Part shown: positions 1-12,388 of the stretch, piece after piece | How the letters are laid out: each line of letters opens with the position of its first letter | How positions within the stretch are numbered: the stretch's first letter is position 1 | From: Lutraria lutraria | Lineage: Eukaryota; Mollusca; Bivalvia; Venerida; Mactridae | Assembly (NCBI GenBank): GCA_964023205.1 | Contig: OZ026833.1 | Location: 35,318,366 to 35,382,365, forward strand | Length of the DNA: 64,000 bases | Reading direction: 5' to 3' | The notes under the pieces: model-generated | What the model was told of the DNA's origin: nothing | What the model saw: only the letters and a program-made list of their open reading frames with translations | The model's database searches: none | Position numbers and translations under genes: made by a program

Positions 1-699
1 ATGACACTGTGCAAACTCCAGCATATAGAGCGTTACGTTCATGAGGGAAGCAGATGATAGAGGTACAACTAAATATCACAATGCAACTTAAAATGAAGGA
101 CCATTACGTTATCTACAACATCGTCGACATGACAACGATCACGGAAACTGGAAAAATTAATACCTACAAATAATGTAACAAGTGACAGACCAATATGGAA
201 ATTTCTTAAAGTGAACACACCGACTAAGTCTGTCCATTGCCAATTGTTCCTGAAACAAGCGGAATCCGGGATGTACAGAAGTATCTCAACCAGATGGTGC
301 TGAACTGACGGAACAATTGGACACAACTATACTATGCTCAGACGCAGAGGACTTTGAAAAAGTAGATCTAACGTTACCGATGAAACAATAAAAGAGTCCG
401 TGGTACAATTACAAAAGCTTCTTCAATCCATCACATCTACTCTAATTATACCCCCATCACACTAGGGCAACGATTGTACTACACCCACCGCGTCCTGACA
501 GGACGTTAGCAAATGAATGCATTTTGTAATTGTACCACCTGACAAGCCATTTGGGTGCTAAAATTGCCGTTTTCGAAATAAGAAATAGAAGAAAAAGAAA
601 CATGAAGCAACTTAGATTATGTTGTGTTAGTGCATGACTATAAGCATAAAGAAGACTTCTGTTTGGCCGTCATGACCAGTTAATATAAATGGACACATA
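1..699. other. unassigned sequence at the window edge
   Basis: Short, stop-interrupted frames on both strands. It may be an eroded retroelement, but no motif supports that. Confidence 0.3.
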
Positions 700-1140
700 T
701 GGTACAGTATACATACGGAGCTAGTGAATGCAATGAGGACGTTATTGGGGCCTAGGGAGAGCGCAGTTCAGTCTGCATGGACGTAGTGAGCACATAATTT
801 GGGCGTAGTATTAACGCAATAGACCTGGTGACAACGGGAAGCTGCACGTGTAATGAACTTACTGGCAACGTGATAGACGCAGTGAGAACCTGGCAAAGAC
901 GTTGTAAGGGCGAAGTGCGAGCCTGAGTGCATCATTTCTTTTCGAGTTTGACCCCGTCCCTGCCACGGCCATCAAAATTTTCAGGACGTGATAGGAACTT
1001 TGCGAGCGTGGTGCGGACGAGCTCTGGTGTGATGGGGGCATTATAACTGACCGTAGATGTCTTCAAGACTGGGTCACCTTTTTTCAAATGGTGGATATTG
1101 GCGAATTCGGTGCAAATCACGCTTGGATTGACGAGCACGG
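700..1140. repeat. degenerate short-unit repeat, GC-richer than its flanks
   Basis: Words such as ACGTAGTGAGCAC, ACGCAGTGAGAACC, ACGTTGTAAGGGC and GCGTGGTGCGGACG recur at uneven spacing. It recalls the GC-rich insertion at 28.6-29.1 kb. The two overlapping minus-strand frames here (859-1138) are likely by-products. Confidence 0.5.
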
Positions 1141-4100
1141 TGCAACATTGCTATAGAATACTAATGAATGGGGCAATGGTGTTAACGAATCGAAGAAATG
1201 CAATTAAACTTTTTAGATAACAGCAGATTTCTAAATTGTTCAAACTCGTAAATTATATAAGTATGTGCCTAAATCTATTATAATGCAGTTATTAAATGAT
1301 AAGACCATCTAACAATTTTAACTGTTCTTTTTAGACCATCACACATAATTAAATAGATATCTGTCAACTGCAAAATATTAATTGATAAACACATTTGACT
1401 TCAGACTGAAACATCACACACTCTGTTAGTAACATATACATCAAAAAGAGACTTCAGTTGACACCATACACACTTGTCTAGTGCGAAAGGCCTTGTTATA
1501 TTAACGTGTATACATTCTATTGAATCCGATAAGCGTGGGGAGATGCTAAGTTATGTTCACAGACATGATGCCTGTATCATGAGTGCTAAATATTTACAAA
1601 TGGGTTTCATGTCACAATCATTTTGAGGAAAACTGTTTTTTACACAGAATAACGGACTAATCTGGCATAATTTGATGAATGACAACGCAATCATTGTACA
1701 GAAAACGCATTTTACAACGGCAAATACAAACTTAATAAAAACAACTAACAAGACAATCCAAAAAACTAACATTTCGTCCCCCTGCAGGTCAAACATTCCA
1801 AAATGGCATGTGGAGGTCAGAAAACCAGAGACTGCTTACATAAAATTTCGTTGCATAACATACACATGTTTTCGATGCGAACCGCCTCTCGTGATACTTC
1901 GTTGGCCCCCAGTGAGTCTAGGTGTAGTAAAAATGATTTAGTATCAAAACTGGTTTGAATCTATTTAAGCTTGGATTTTGTCTAAGAAGCAAATCTAGAA
2001 TCAAATATCAATATATTATCATAATGACATTCAATATTTGCTAGTTGTTTAAAGATTATGACTTCAATGCTTGGCCACTCACATGTTAATGCAAAAGCTA
2101 TACCTTATTGCTGCATAATTGTTTTTTTTTTGTTATTGTGTTTCGTGACATGGAATAATAATCCAACAAAAACTGATTAAATTATGATGTGTCACATGTT
2201 CAAGGATCAAAGGTAACACCACACTTAGAACAGATTTGCATTCAAAATACATTAGATGAAGTACAGTTTCACAATGTTATCCGTAATTTGTCGTCCGAAA
2301 TTCGTACAGCAGATCCCATGAAAGAAATGACCATTCTTGAAAATAAGCGACTCTTTCTTATTATATTGGTCATTATGCTGAATGCAGTAAGATATGGTAA
2401 TAAAAATTCTATAAATATTAGCAAAAGTTGCGAGCTACATTATGAATCATAGCTTGGATCAATCACAATTGGAGAATAGATTATTATAAAAAAGTTTTCT
2501 TTTTAAAGCATTTGGTGAAATCGACCCGTGCAGTGTTTATTGAGCGTTTAATTTCGATAACTGTATTCGGACACGGAAAATGCTCTCGACGACAGTGATC
2601 ATGGTGCCAACTCTCGATCGAGGCAAAAATCACTCGATTTTGTCGACGATCGTGTGTGTTACATCGCAGTCTAATTGGAGTCATTTCCCTTTGATAGCTA
2701 AGTACAAACAAAATAATTACCGTGGACTGATTTCTGCTGACGACGTCACAATTATCGTTAGGGTCGGCGCCTTTCAGCTAGGTGGGGTCGGGCTACCCGA
2801 AACACACAATATTTGTGGAGGCTAATTAAAACCATTGTTTGCAAGAAAAAGGTTTTGGAAAACGAATGATTCGATATCATTAAACGTTCTTAAATGTTCA
2901 AAGTAGTTTATAGTCTCGTAGTTTATATTTGGTCTATTTCAAACGTTTGAAAATTTGAAATGTGACACGGGTTTCGGTTGGAATTTTAGGAGAGTTGCAC
3001 ACTCCTGATAATCTGTCTAGTCACACAGTGCATACATGTTTCCCTATATATATAGTTTTCATTATTATATTTTGTTCGGAGCCGGGTTTATTCCAATATA
3101 TAGTCAACATATTGAGCTGTTTTGACGACGTCTTAATAAAAGCACCTGCTAGGTACCTTTATCATCAGGTCGATGCTTCCTTACTTATTTGACGTCGAAA
3201 CTCAGCCTTGGCCTAGTAATAGCACACCTATTGATATCTGTATTGATGAATATGTTTTATCAAAATGTAGTTTGATATCAAAAATAAGTATCATCATTTT
3301 GTTCCAAAAATCGTTTAGTTCGGATTAGCGCAATTCAAACATTTTAAGTGTGCGAATAAACATTCTTATTTTTTGCCTTGACATTACTAGAATTGAGTAA
3401 ATCTGTCATACTAATGCAGTATTTGATATATTTTTTATGTTAAAGGTATAAATACAGAAACTAGTTAAATTGTTATCGTTAATCGCTAATTGACAACAAG
3501 CTCCAGTTTCTTCTGCTGTATTCCACTGCTCTGGCGAAATAATAAAATAGCAAAATTTGCTACATTGTTTCGTTTTGTGCTCAGACTACCTAAGAAATCC
3601 AAAGGAACAGTCACCTCCGAACATCAGCCACCTCCTTATAACAGCCAGATTTGTCCATTCAATTGGTGGCTGTTGTAGGGAGGTTGCACTGTTGAACTTT
3701 ATTGATAATTCTTGATTGTGACTGGAACCATTATCTTCATTCCATGACCGTTTTCGTTAATTATGGGATGTGCCTAGTATGTAGTTAGCAAATAGCAATA
3801 TAACTTACAAATACAAATAGATAATAACTTAAATTAAGGGAAAACATAAACCTTTATGAATACGACTTATTCACGATACCAATCTGATCATTGGATCGGG
3901 AAAGTCGTCTCATTGTTGCTGGTGACAGAGGTTGGATGTTAAATTGTAAATTTACAGTTTGTTTAAATAAGAATCTTTTGTTGTTTAACCGTTTATTATT
4001 ATACTAGTAGCTATTTCAATGCCTTTTTATCATAAATATTCTGTAGTCTGTTTTTTTTTCAAACACATGTAGATCATTTGTTAATTCAATTTTTCATATG

Positions 4101-4329
4101 AAAAACAAACACAGATTATAGTAAGTAATAATATTTTGCGGTGAATGAATTTCATCAAAATGTTGGGCACATATGCGTGGTTAGTGGAGGTCGCCCTATG
4201 ACACTATTTAATTTTCATGAAGTGCATATAGTGCTGTATAGTATTGTTTTTGTTTACGCGTAGATACAATTTATTTTGAAATGCCTACAGCTTAAGTAAT
4301 TTGATTCGATTAATTATATCCCGATTTTT
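1141..4329. other. unassigned 3 kb before the IRG cluster
   Basis: The open frame at 2189-2452 has a protein-like stretch (NTLDEVQFHNVIRNLSSEIR) but no match I recognise and no splice partner, so it is not called as a gene. Confidence 0.35.
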
Positions 4330-5536
4330 AAATTACATCAAATAAAACACACATGTCAATTGATTTTTTGAAGGACTCACCAGCACTCATCCTAGTGGCC
4401 AGAAGTCGGAAGATGGTGATAACGAACCCCAACAAACAGGTAGAATTATATGACTGCTACAATTATTGAATACTAAAACAGTGTCTAATGGTTGTAACAG
4501 TATTTTTTTCATTGCATACACGTAACATTAAAGTTGACGACAGGTGAAATAACACGACTATCTGTTTGCGTTGCAGGTATTTATGTTCTAAATAATCAAT
4601 AAGGGTTTATAAAAGAATGACCCTTGTTCACCAGGTGGTCATTTTTCGGAGGTGGCCGCTAACACAGGATTTAACAAGTGTACATTTTTTTTTAGTTTTA
4701 GTTACAAGTTGTCCGTCCTATCAATTAAAACCTTCTGGGTGGGTGTATATTACTCATATCGTGCTGTATTGACACCACATGAAGATTAGACTAGTACTGC
4801 AACGGTTAAATGAATTACAGAATGGTTGTTTTAACCACATTTTAGACCCAGTTAGCTGAATCAAAATCAGAAATAGCGTACGGTATTTTATGATAAATTC
4901 CGTTATCTTTAAAGATTTAAAACAGACTTCTCATCAAGACAAAGAGCAAGTCGATAAAACTGTCAACGTAAATACAGGTATTATGCTTTATCTTACTTTA
5001 TCTGATACCGAATGCTATGCGATTACTGATCGTGGGTTATATGTCTCGAAGAGAGAATATTTCCTAGACGAAATATTGTTATAGCACGAATTAAAATTAA
5101 GCTCAAATGTTCTAATTTCTCCTCGACGTTGTATCAATTACGCGAACGATGTTGTTTAAATATAATTTAAGGCATAATTTACAAAAAAATAATTTCATTT
5201 GCAAATAATAATTGTCCTAAAATCAAAACCAAAAAAAGATATACTTACCCATTCCAAACTGAATGCACGTGATTCTTGTAAACCCCACTTAGCTGTACGC
5301 AATGGTAGTTGTAAAGTATTACATCCGATGCCGCAAAAGAAAATAATTAAAGCATGCATAGCTTTGGAATGGTATTGTGTTTTTACTTTTAAAACATAAC
5401 AATATTCATATGATTACAATGTAACTACGATGAGTCGTAGAAGTATAATGTTTTATAAAGAAATGTTGCCCAACATATGCATGTACATTTAAAAAAACAT
5501 AACATTCATTAACTTTGTCTTGTATTTCTATTTTAG
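4330..5536. repeat. upstream flank of IRG copy 1, homologous to 31960-34150
   Basis: Blocks near 4365-4485 and 4825-5070 match the DNA before the second IRG gene in the same order. The 64-codon frame at 4890-5084 lies in this block and is not kept open in the partner, so it is not a gene. Confidence 0.6.
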
Positions 5537-5538
5537 AA

Positions 5539-7241
5539 ATGTCTAGTTGGTCAGATCCGAAAAACATATCAGGTAAAATTATTCACAACAAATTATTAAT
5601 TTTACGTATTCATAATCTGTGCTGCATTATACAGTATTTATATAAAAAGGCGATACAAAAGTATTTCTTCTAATAATCGTAACACGTTGAATAAAGATGT
5701 GCATTATGTGGAAAATAGTGACTTTTAAATAATTTATACACATGAGTCCAAGAAGATTGATTTGACTTGGCTTATGTTTGATGCTGTATTAAATGCTTTA
5801 TAAGCAGCACTGGAATGCAAAAACATCATACCGTTACACATAATCTGGTGTAGTATATCAGCAGAAAGAATGCGAAAAACAAAAAAAATCTAAGTACAAC
5901 AAACTTAATCATATCCTACAGAATACCCAGTTCGTAGCTCAACTCGTACAATAGTAATGGCGACACATTGGTAAGAAAACCAAATTCCATCTTACTGCCT
6001 TGTTTTTTAATCTTCATAAAGTCGAAAACTACTGGCATGTATGCAGTTTGACAATTGTTATCAAATAAAATGAATTGTAGGCGCAGAATACATAGAAAAG
6101 CAATTGAAAAAAGTAAAAGGAAACGAAGATCAGTTGAAAACTATTCTAGAAGAAGCCAAAGGAATGGTTGTACAGCCATTAGCCATCGCTGTTACAGGCG
6201 CCAGTGGACAAGGGAAATCCTCACTCATTAATGTATTGAGAGACCTCAATGATGCTGATAATGGATGGGCACCGGTGGGTGAAACTGAGACGACAATTGA
6301 GTGTAAAGCTTACACACATCCGACATATCCTAATCTGGTATTTTGGGACGTTCCCGGTGCAGGAACAAAACGATTTCCACGAAAAACATATTTATCAACA
6401 GTCAAGTTTGATAGGTATGATTTCTACATTATTTGTTCAAGCACTAGATTTACTGAAGATGACATTTGGTTGGTAGAGGAAGTAAAAAAGCGTCAAAAGA
6501 AATGCTATTTTCTGCGCACAAAAGTTGATCAAGATGTAAGAAATGCACAATCAAGAAACCAAAAAAATAGCGAAAAGGAAACGCTAGATAATATAAGAAA
6601 ATACTGCCAAGAAAACTTAAGCGAAGATCATAAAGTGTTTTTAATCAATTCCTTTGACAAATTTCAATACGATTTTACCGTTTTTCTACAAACGCTGTTA
6701 GCCGATGCCCCAAAAGAACAAATTCGTTCATTGACTCTCGGTCTAATATCTGTTTCTGTCGAAATGATTGAAAAAAAAAGCCAAGTATCTTAAAGATGAA
6801 ATTTGGAAAGTAGCGGCCATGTCTGCGATTGGTGGTGCCGTACCGTTACCTTGGTTTCCCAGTGGAGTAGACTCAATTGTTTTGTTCAGTCAAATAACCG
6901 AGTATCAACGGGTATTTGAATTAACAGATGAACATATAAAGACATACGCGGAATCGGTTGACCTTCCGGAAGCAAAATTTAAGAAAGAATGTAAGCTCAA
7001 ACTAGATTTTGACTTCCTAAAGCGAAAAGGCGTAGACTATTTAGCAGAACATTTCGGCCCAAAACTGAGCGAAGAAGCAGACATAGTTCGCTATATTCCC
7101 ATTATTGGTTCGGTCATTGGCGCATCTTTGTCCTATATGGCAGCTGGTGAAATACTAGAAAATATATTAGGTGACTGTAAACATGATGCAATTGAAGTTT
7201 TTACGTTTGTCACAAAACGAAAATCTAAAACTGATTGGTAG
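5539..7241 (+). CDS. IRG-like (p47-type) GTPase, two coding exons, frame broken by one extra A
   Basis: Predicted immunity-related GTPase of the interferon-inducible GTPase type. The first coding exon is 5537-5572, with ATG at 5539, an upstream AG at 5535-5536 and a GT donor at 5573. The second starts at 6081 after TTGTAG; both join in phase 1. The G domain shows a P-loop GASGQGKSS near residue 45, the G3 motif WDVPGAGT and the G4 motif TKVD. The C-terminal part is helical and hydrophobic-patched, as in IRGs. Joined length would be about 397 residues, normal for the family. At 6771-6779 there is a run of nine A where eight would keep the frame. Read as it stands, the protein stops at 6793, soon after the G domain, while the C-terminal domain stays open in the next frame to 7241. 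The paralogue at 34.2 kb has no such run. This may be a sequencing or assembly homopolymer error, a real disabling mutation, or (least likely) a used frameshift. An AATAAA lies at 7565. Confidence 0.85.
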
Positions 7242-8214
7242 GAATACCATTTCTGAAAATACGACGAACTGATGACAAGATGCATCTGTCAATTTATCCC
7301 TCAGTTCAATGCGTAGTCACTATGTCACCTCAAAGCGTTATAATTCTCTTACGTTGGAATGAAACGTGAAAAACTATTTGTATGTAGAAAATAGCATTTC
7401 TCCCCCCCCCCCCCCAAAGAGAACAAAGCATGAAGGACTGTATATATTAATTTGACCTTGACTACAAAACGACTATGCAGAAACATTTTATATTGATATT
7501 GTGATCAGGGGTCATCTTTGACCTAATTTACAATTCTACGTATTGTCATATAATTGATGTTCTGAATAAATCTTGAAATCTTGTATACTATCCTTCGCAT
7601 ATTATGAGATGTTGTAGATGTGTACATGTACTTTTACGACTTATTATATTATTTATTGTTAAGATTGATAACTTATTTGTATCCGGCTGTAAAGGAAATG
7701 TAGACTACATCTTCCTCTATACTGGTAACAATGTGGTATTTTTTATTATGTCAGTAGTATGTATGATGTAGATATAGTGTATAATACTGTATCTTTAATA
7801 TTTTATCACACAAATATTAACATATTAATCAATTTGTATTCTGTGCAAAATGTTTTAAATTTGTAATATAATAATGATATATTAAAATCTTACAAAAATA
7901 TCTTCTGATATCTACATGCTTATACATTTTCTTTTACCGACGACGGATTCTTTTTCTCCGAATATCAAAATGATTTGATATTATTTGACTTTTTTGTTGA
8001 GAAAATCAAATTAATAGTGGGAAACTTGTGTTTATTTTTTTCTAGTTTGACTAATTTGCCGTTGTCTTCCAATTTATCTATTAAATCACAAATAAAAAGG
8101 TGGATGACTTTGTGATCTACTTTTCCGTCTATAGTATACATTTATATGTTATTACAATTTTTCGAGATTTTATCAACATACATCAAGCACATTAATTGAG
8201 ATCATCATTTCAAT
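7242..8214. repeat. 3' flank of IRG copy 1, duplicated at 9788-11400
   Basis: Non-coding sequence after the IRG stop. It matches 9788 onward almost base for base for several hundred bases, including a C homopolymer (7402-7415, 14 C) that reappears at 9950-9962 (13 C). The blocks around 7900-8060 and 11040-11210 share long runs around the phrase TTTACCGACGACGGATTC. The match shows that the duplication included this flank. The flank of the 34-kb gene is related but much more diverged here. Confidence 0.8.
7565..7570 (+). promoter_or_regulatory. candidate polyadenylation signal for the first IRG-like gene
   Basis: AATAAA about 325 bases after the stop codon of the IRG-like gene. The placement fits a 3' UTR end, but no transcript evidence is available here. 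Confidence 0.4.
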
Positions 8215-9165
8215 ATATATATATGTATATTTTAATCTCATGAGCTATCTGTTTGATCTAAAACTGAATTATGAATATGCTATGTAAGTGATAGTTTTGT
8301 AAACATTTTTATTGATGCAAATGTGTAAAATCGTTCATGGATGTTAGAAATCAACCGATTATATTATAATTATACTAGTATTAACACATGCTGTTTTATA
8401 CTATATTGAACATGATGAAAAATGGAATCATTGTGATAATTCACATTACGATGGTGCACTAAAAACTAAAGACATTGTGTATCACACTAGATTATTGCAT
8501 TTATTTTAATAATGAATATTATTTGGAGAGTTTGAAAAAGTTTGCTTGTCAGTCTGTTGACTGAAGCGTGTATTTACATTATTTCAAACAGGGTAGCAGC
8601 GTAACTAAATTTAATTTTTAATACGTTTCATATCGTACCATGTTTATTATGAACGTTTCGTATCAAACAAAATGGCAAACATCATTTCCTATTATTCACT
8701 ATGATTTAGTATGTTCTGCGCATTCAAATATTAATAAGACATTCTCTAGTACACAAGTAAGCATCAAATAATTAGAAGGTGTTGCAATTCCTTTTGAAGG
8801 AAGACAGGAATACCATCCATCTAAACATAACATGAACATCACAATTTTACCTAGTAATGAAAATTTCAACAAATATCGGAAAAATAAGCTAAGCGTTCTT
8901 TTTAACAACACCATGTTTCAGCTCAAAACAATACATGTAAATATAAAAGATTCATGTTTTTGACATTCTTTTATTTCCAATGTACAGAATGCAAAAATGG
9001 TAAAAAAGAATTTATGAAATAATGCAAATTCTGAATGACAGATTACCTGTTTGTATTATTTTCCGTTGAAAACAAGATCTAAAAAATACAAAAAGAATAA
9101 CAATATTGTGTTCGGAGTATTTATAAAAAATATTATAATGAATGCTTCATGGTGCTAATACCACG
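8215..9165. repeat. about 950-bp block nearly identical to 37005-37965
   Basis: From the phrase CTCATGAGCTATCTGTT to TATTTATAAAAAATATTA this block can be read side by side with 37005-37965 with only scattered substitutions; I estimate above 90 percent identity by eye. That is clearly closer than the IRG coding regions, which I judge nearer 75-80 percent. There is no convincing open frame: the 71-residue minus-strand frame at 8699-8914 is broken in the partner. Confidence 0.8.
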
Positions 9166-9435
9166 TGACTTTTTGCTAGGGTTGGGTGTTCCCCTTATCC
9201 CCTTTGGGCGGATTTGCATGGTTGTTATTTTGGCACATGATAACAAAACGCCTTTCAAACACGATACAAACAGATATTGTCGGTTAATTCTCCAATTTGA
9301 GATGTTATGGTCAGGGAGATGACAATGCTAATGATGGGTGACAAAAATATTATGCTAATGTTAGGAGAAAATGCTAAGGATGGGTGTCATAAAAATGTAA
9401 GAACTTTCATCCTTGTTAACTGGCTGCAGATATCC

Positions 9436-9787
9436 TGCCGTACCGTTACCTTGGTTTCCCAGTGGAGTAGACTCAATTGTTTTGTTCAATCAAATAACCG
9501 AGTATCAACGGGTATTTGAATTAACAGATGCACATATAAAGACATGCGCTGAATCGGTTGACCTTCCGGATGCAAAATTTAAGAAAGAATGTAAGCTCAA
9601 ATTAGATTTTGACTTCCTACAGCGACAAGACGTAGAATCATTAGCACAACTTTCGGCCCAACACAGCGCATCTTCGTCCTACACGGCAGCTGGTAAAATA
9701 CTAGAAAAGATATTAGGTGACTGTAAACATAATGCAATTGAAGTATTTACGTTTGTCACAAAACGAAAAGCAAAACCTGAATGGTAA
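9436..9787 (+). pseudogene. truncated IRG-like copy, C-terminal domain only
   Basis: Similarity to the first IRG gene starts abruptly at about 9436 (phrase CTGCCGTACCGTTACC, matching 6836 onward) and runs to a stop at 9787. The whole G domain is absent, so no P-loop or other nucleotide-binding motif remains. The reading frame through the rest of the C-terminal domain is open. About 40 bases present in copy 1 around 7063-7113 are missing here, removing the segment that follows the FGPKLSEE region. The 5' junction lies in unrelated sequence (9170-9430), and no splice acceptor clearly joins it to a new exon. I read it as a 3' tandem duplicate that was never a full gene at this place, or lost its 5' half. 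Confidence 0.8.
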
Positions 9788-10310
9788 GAATACCATTTCT
9801 GAAAATACGACGAACTGATAACAAGATGCATCTGTTAAATTATCCATCAGTTCAACGCGTAGTCAATATGTCACTTCAAAGGGTTGTAATTCTCTTACGT
9901 TCGAATGAAACGTTAAAAACTATTTGTATGTAGAAAATAGCATTTCTCACCCCCCCCCCCCCAAAAATTAAGGACATGTAAATTATCATTCGCATATTTT
10001 GAGATGTTGTAAATGTGTACATTGTACTTGTTCTTTTACGACTATTATTTTATTCGTTCAGACTGAAAATTATTTGTATCCGTTTGTAAAGGAAATGTAG
10101 GTTACATCTTTCTCTATACTGGTAACAATGTAATATTTTTATTATGTCAGTAGTACAGTGCCCCCACGATAATTTGACTCCTGCCAAAATGCTATTTCAT
10201 TCTAATCCGAAGATAATAGGTATGACAGGTAGAGTGTATCTGATAATTCAACCATAATTGACGAGTTTCGTTATGAAAATGACTACACGAAAAACAACTA
10301 TGAACTAGTG

Positions 10311-10387
10311 TGACATTAGCGCAGTAGGTAAATGCGCTGCTGTAAAGTGTCCTAGATTTTTCTGATGTGTTCAAATCCCCAGAGGTT
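10311..10387 (+). repeat. tRNA-like module inside the MITE, plus strand
   Basis: It has a box-A-like TTAGCGCAGTAGG near 10317 and a box-B-like GTTCAAATCCC near 10370, at tRNA-like spacing. The anticodon arm is degenerate, so this is a Pol III promoter relic and not a working tRNA gene. Confidence 0.5.
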
Positions 10388-10694
10388 TTCATTTTTTAAA
10401 AATACATTTTTACTTTTTATATTTATTTATGATTATCATGGAATGTCCCTATACGTTTTGTTTTAGTTTTGTATTTATATCATTGGTACATATTGTATAT
10501 GTATTTTTGTCTTATTTTCTGTCATATATTTATCACGATTCACAATCTTCGGAATCAGTACACAAAATTATAAAATTATTGAGTTAAAGGGCAGTACATA
10601 TGTATTAAAAAGTGTAATGATAAAAAAATAATATTTTAATATGTATTCGACGATCCTTTAAAAACTAGTAAAAATGGGAAAAAAGGAAAAGTGA

Positions 10695-10772
10695 GTGTGT
10701 GGATTCAAACCAGCGCGGTAACTTAAACAAAGTTTGTCAGCCATCTACCTTACTACTGACTGTTCTATCAAG
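10695..10772 (-). repeat. tRNA-like module inside the MITE, minus strand
   Basis: Read on the minus strand it holds GGTTTGAATCC, a good box B, with a box-A-like TCAGTAGTAAGG about 45 bases before it. It faces the plus-strand module at 10311, so the two would transcribe toward each other. The sequence differs from the other module and is not a simple inverted copy. Confidence 0.45.
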
Positions 10773-11400
10773 CGTATATGAAAAATATGAATGTTAACAT
10801 CATTACATTCCGGTTTGTTTTATGTTGACTACCCTATAATGTTTATTTATAGCTTTGTTAGTAAACATCAAATTATCGTGGGGGGATTATATGTATAAAA
10901 AATATATGTAGATATTGTGTATAATACTGTACTTGTAACATTTCATCACACAATAATTAACATATTAATTATGTTGTATTCTATGCAGAATGTTTTAGAA
11001 TTGTAATACAATAATAATAAATTTAAATCTTACAAAAAATATCTTCTGATGTCTACATACTTATACGTTTTCTTTTACCGACGACGGATTCTTTTTCTCC
11101 TAATATCTACATTATTTGATATTATTTGACCTTTTTGTTGAGAAAATCAAATTAATAGTGGGACATTTGTGTTTATGTTTGTCTAGTTTGACTAATTTGT
11201 CATTGCCTACAAATTTATTTCTTAAATCACAACTAAAAAGGTGGATGTGTTCTACTTTTTCAGTCTATAGTATATATGTAATTACCTTTTTCGAGATTTA
11301 TCAACTAGTAAAATACATTACTTGTACATATGTCAATTCAAATGTTAACCGTACAATTTCATGTGCATTAAGTACATAACTTGATGTCATCATTTCAATA

Positions 11401-12388
11401 TATACTCGTATATATATATATTTATTAGCCATTTAGACCAAGGCATGCTTTGATTTGCCAGCATGTATGTAATGTAGCTTAAAAAGAGATGCATATTCAT
11501 ACAATGTTCATGTAATAATTAAATACGTGTTTTTCTACTCAGTTTTGTATGTAAACAGTTTGTATAAATTTTCACTATAATCAAATGATAAACTTACTAC
11601 CAAATATGCCTTGATGAAGCAACTCATCTGGACAAGCATTGGTCTTAGTTCTATTTTCGTAACTGAATTATTGCAGTTGGAGCTTTTTCTATAACCATTC
11701 CGCTTATTACTCTTATACAATTTAACAATACACAGCTAACTACACAACAAACACTTGCCAAAGATCATGTGATGGTAAAATTGTAATTAATTTACTTCCA
11801 GGAGCTATCTGCTTAATTTGAAAATTATGCTATTTAAATGATGTTAGTTTTATAAGCTTTGAACGAGATGAACACGTGTTTACTATCTAATGAATATAAG
11901 ACTTGTATTCTGCGACTTGATTGAAATTAAATCGCTTCTCGGTGTCATGATTTAGTTGTTCTCAAATATTGCAGTCATTTGTTTTTCCATTGTTTGAAAA
12001 CTTCCCACGAACTGTCCGCTTCATATGAATATGACTGTTGAAAACAGCGTCGTAAAACTCATGTTATTTAAATGATGTTGTTTTGTAAGCTTTGAACAAG
12101 ATGTATACGTGTTAACTCGTTCATGGAAGTACTCTTATTTTACTCTGTATTAATCACATGCTGGTATATATCATATTTAACATAATGTGCCTGATGGTAT
12201 TGTATTCTTTTGTTATTTTGTGTGTAAAATGATATTTGTTGATTTGTAACAATTGATAATAAAATTGGTTTAAGTGGTAAAGATATTTGTGTTCCGTCAT
12301 TATCATTACATGCAGCATCACTATTATAATTACTTAGTTTATTATAATTGACGACATCACCGTACGAAAGAATAATTGGCACAGACAC
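11401..12388. other. intergenic, diverged copies of the IRG downstream flank
   Basis: Two short related blocks (about 11800-11885 and 12055-12135) share the phrase TATTTAAATGATGTT and resemble the flank at 8230-8340. No gene is supported. Confidence 0.4.

Larger units (their letters stand above)
10156..10889. mobile_element. non-autonomous TA-inserting DNA transposon (Tc1/mariner-type MITE)
   Basis: The ends are inverted repeats: CAGTGCCCCCACGATAATTTGA on the left (given in part) and, on the right, the complement of CCCCCACGATAATTTGAT. It is flanked by TA at 10154-10155 and 10890-10891. The duplicated sequence at 7746-7770 gives the empty site: there GTAGTATGTAT runs uninterrupted, whereas here GTAG-TA, the 734-bp element and TA-TGTAT are seen. 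There is no transposase frame. Two tRNA-like stretches lie inside (10311-10387 plus, 10695-10772 minus). The insertion is younger than the tandem duplication of the IRG 3' region. Confidence 0.85.

Noticed and set aside
859..1138. Two minus-strand frames of 60 and 68 codons
   Set aside because: They overlap in different frames within a degenerate repeat and look unlike proteins.
2189..2452. 87-codon frame with a protein-like stretch
   Set aside because: No motif, no clear splice sites and no paralogue; left as unassigned.
4890..5084. 64-codon frame before the first IRG gene
   Set aside because: The homologous block at 33190-33360 does not keep the frame open.
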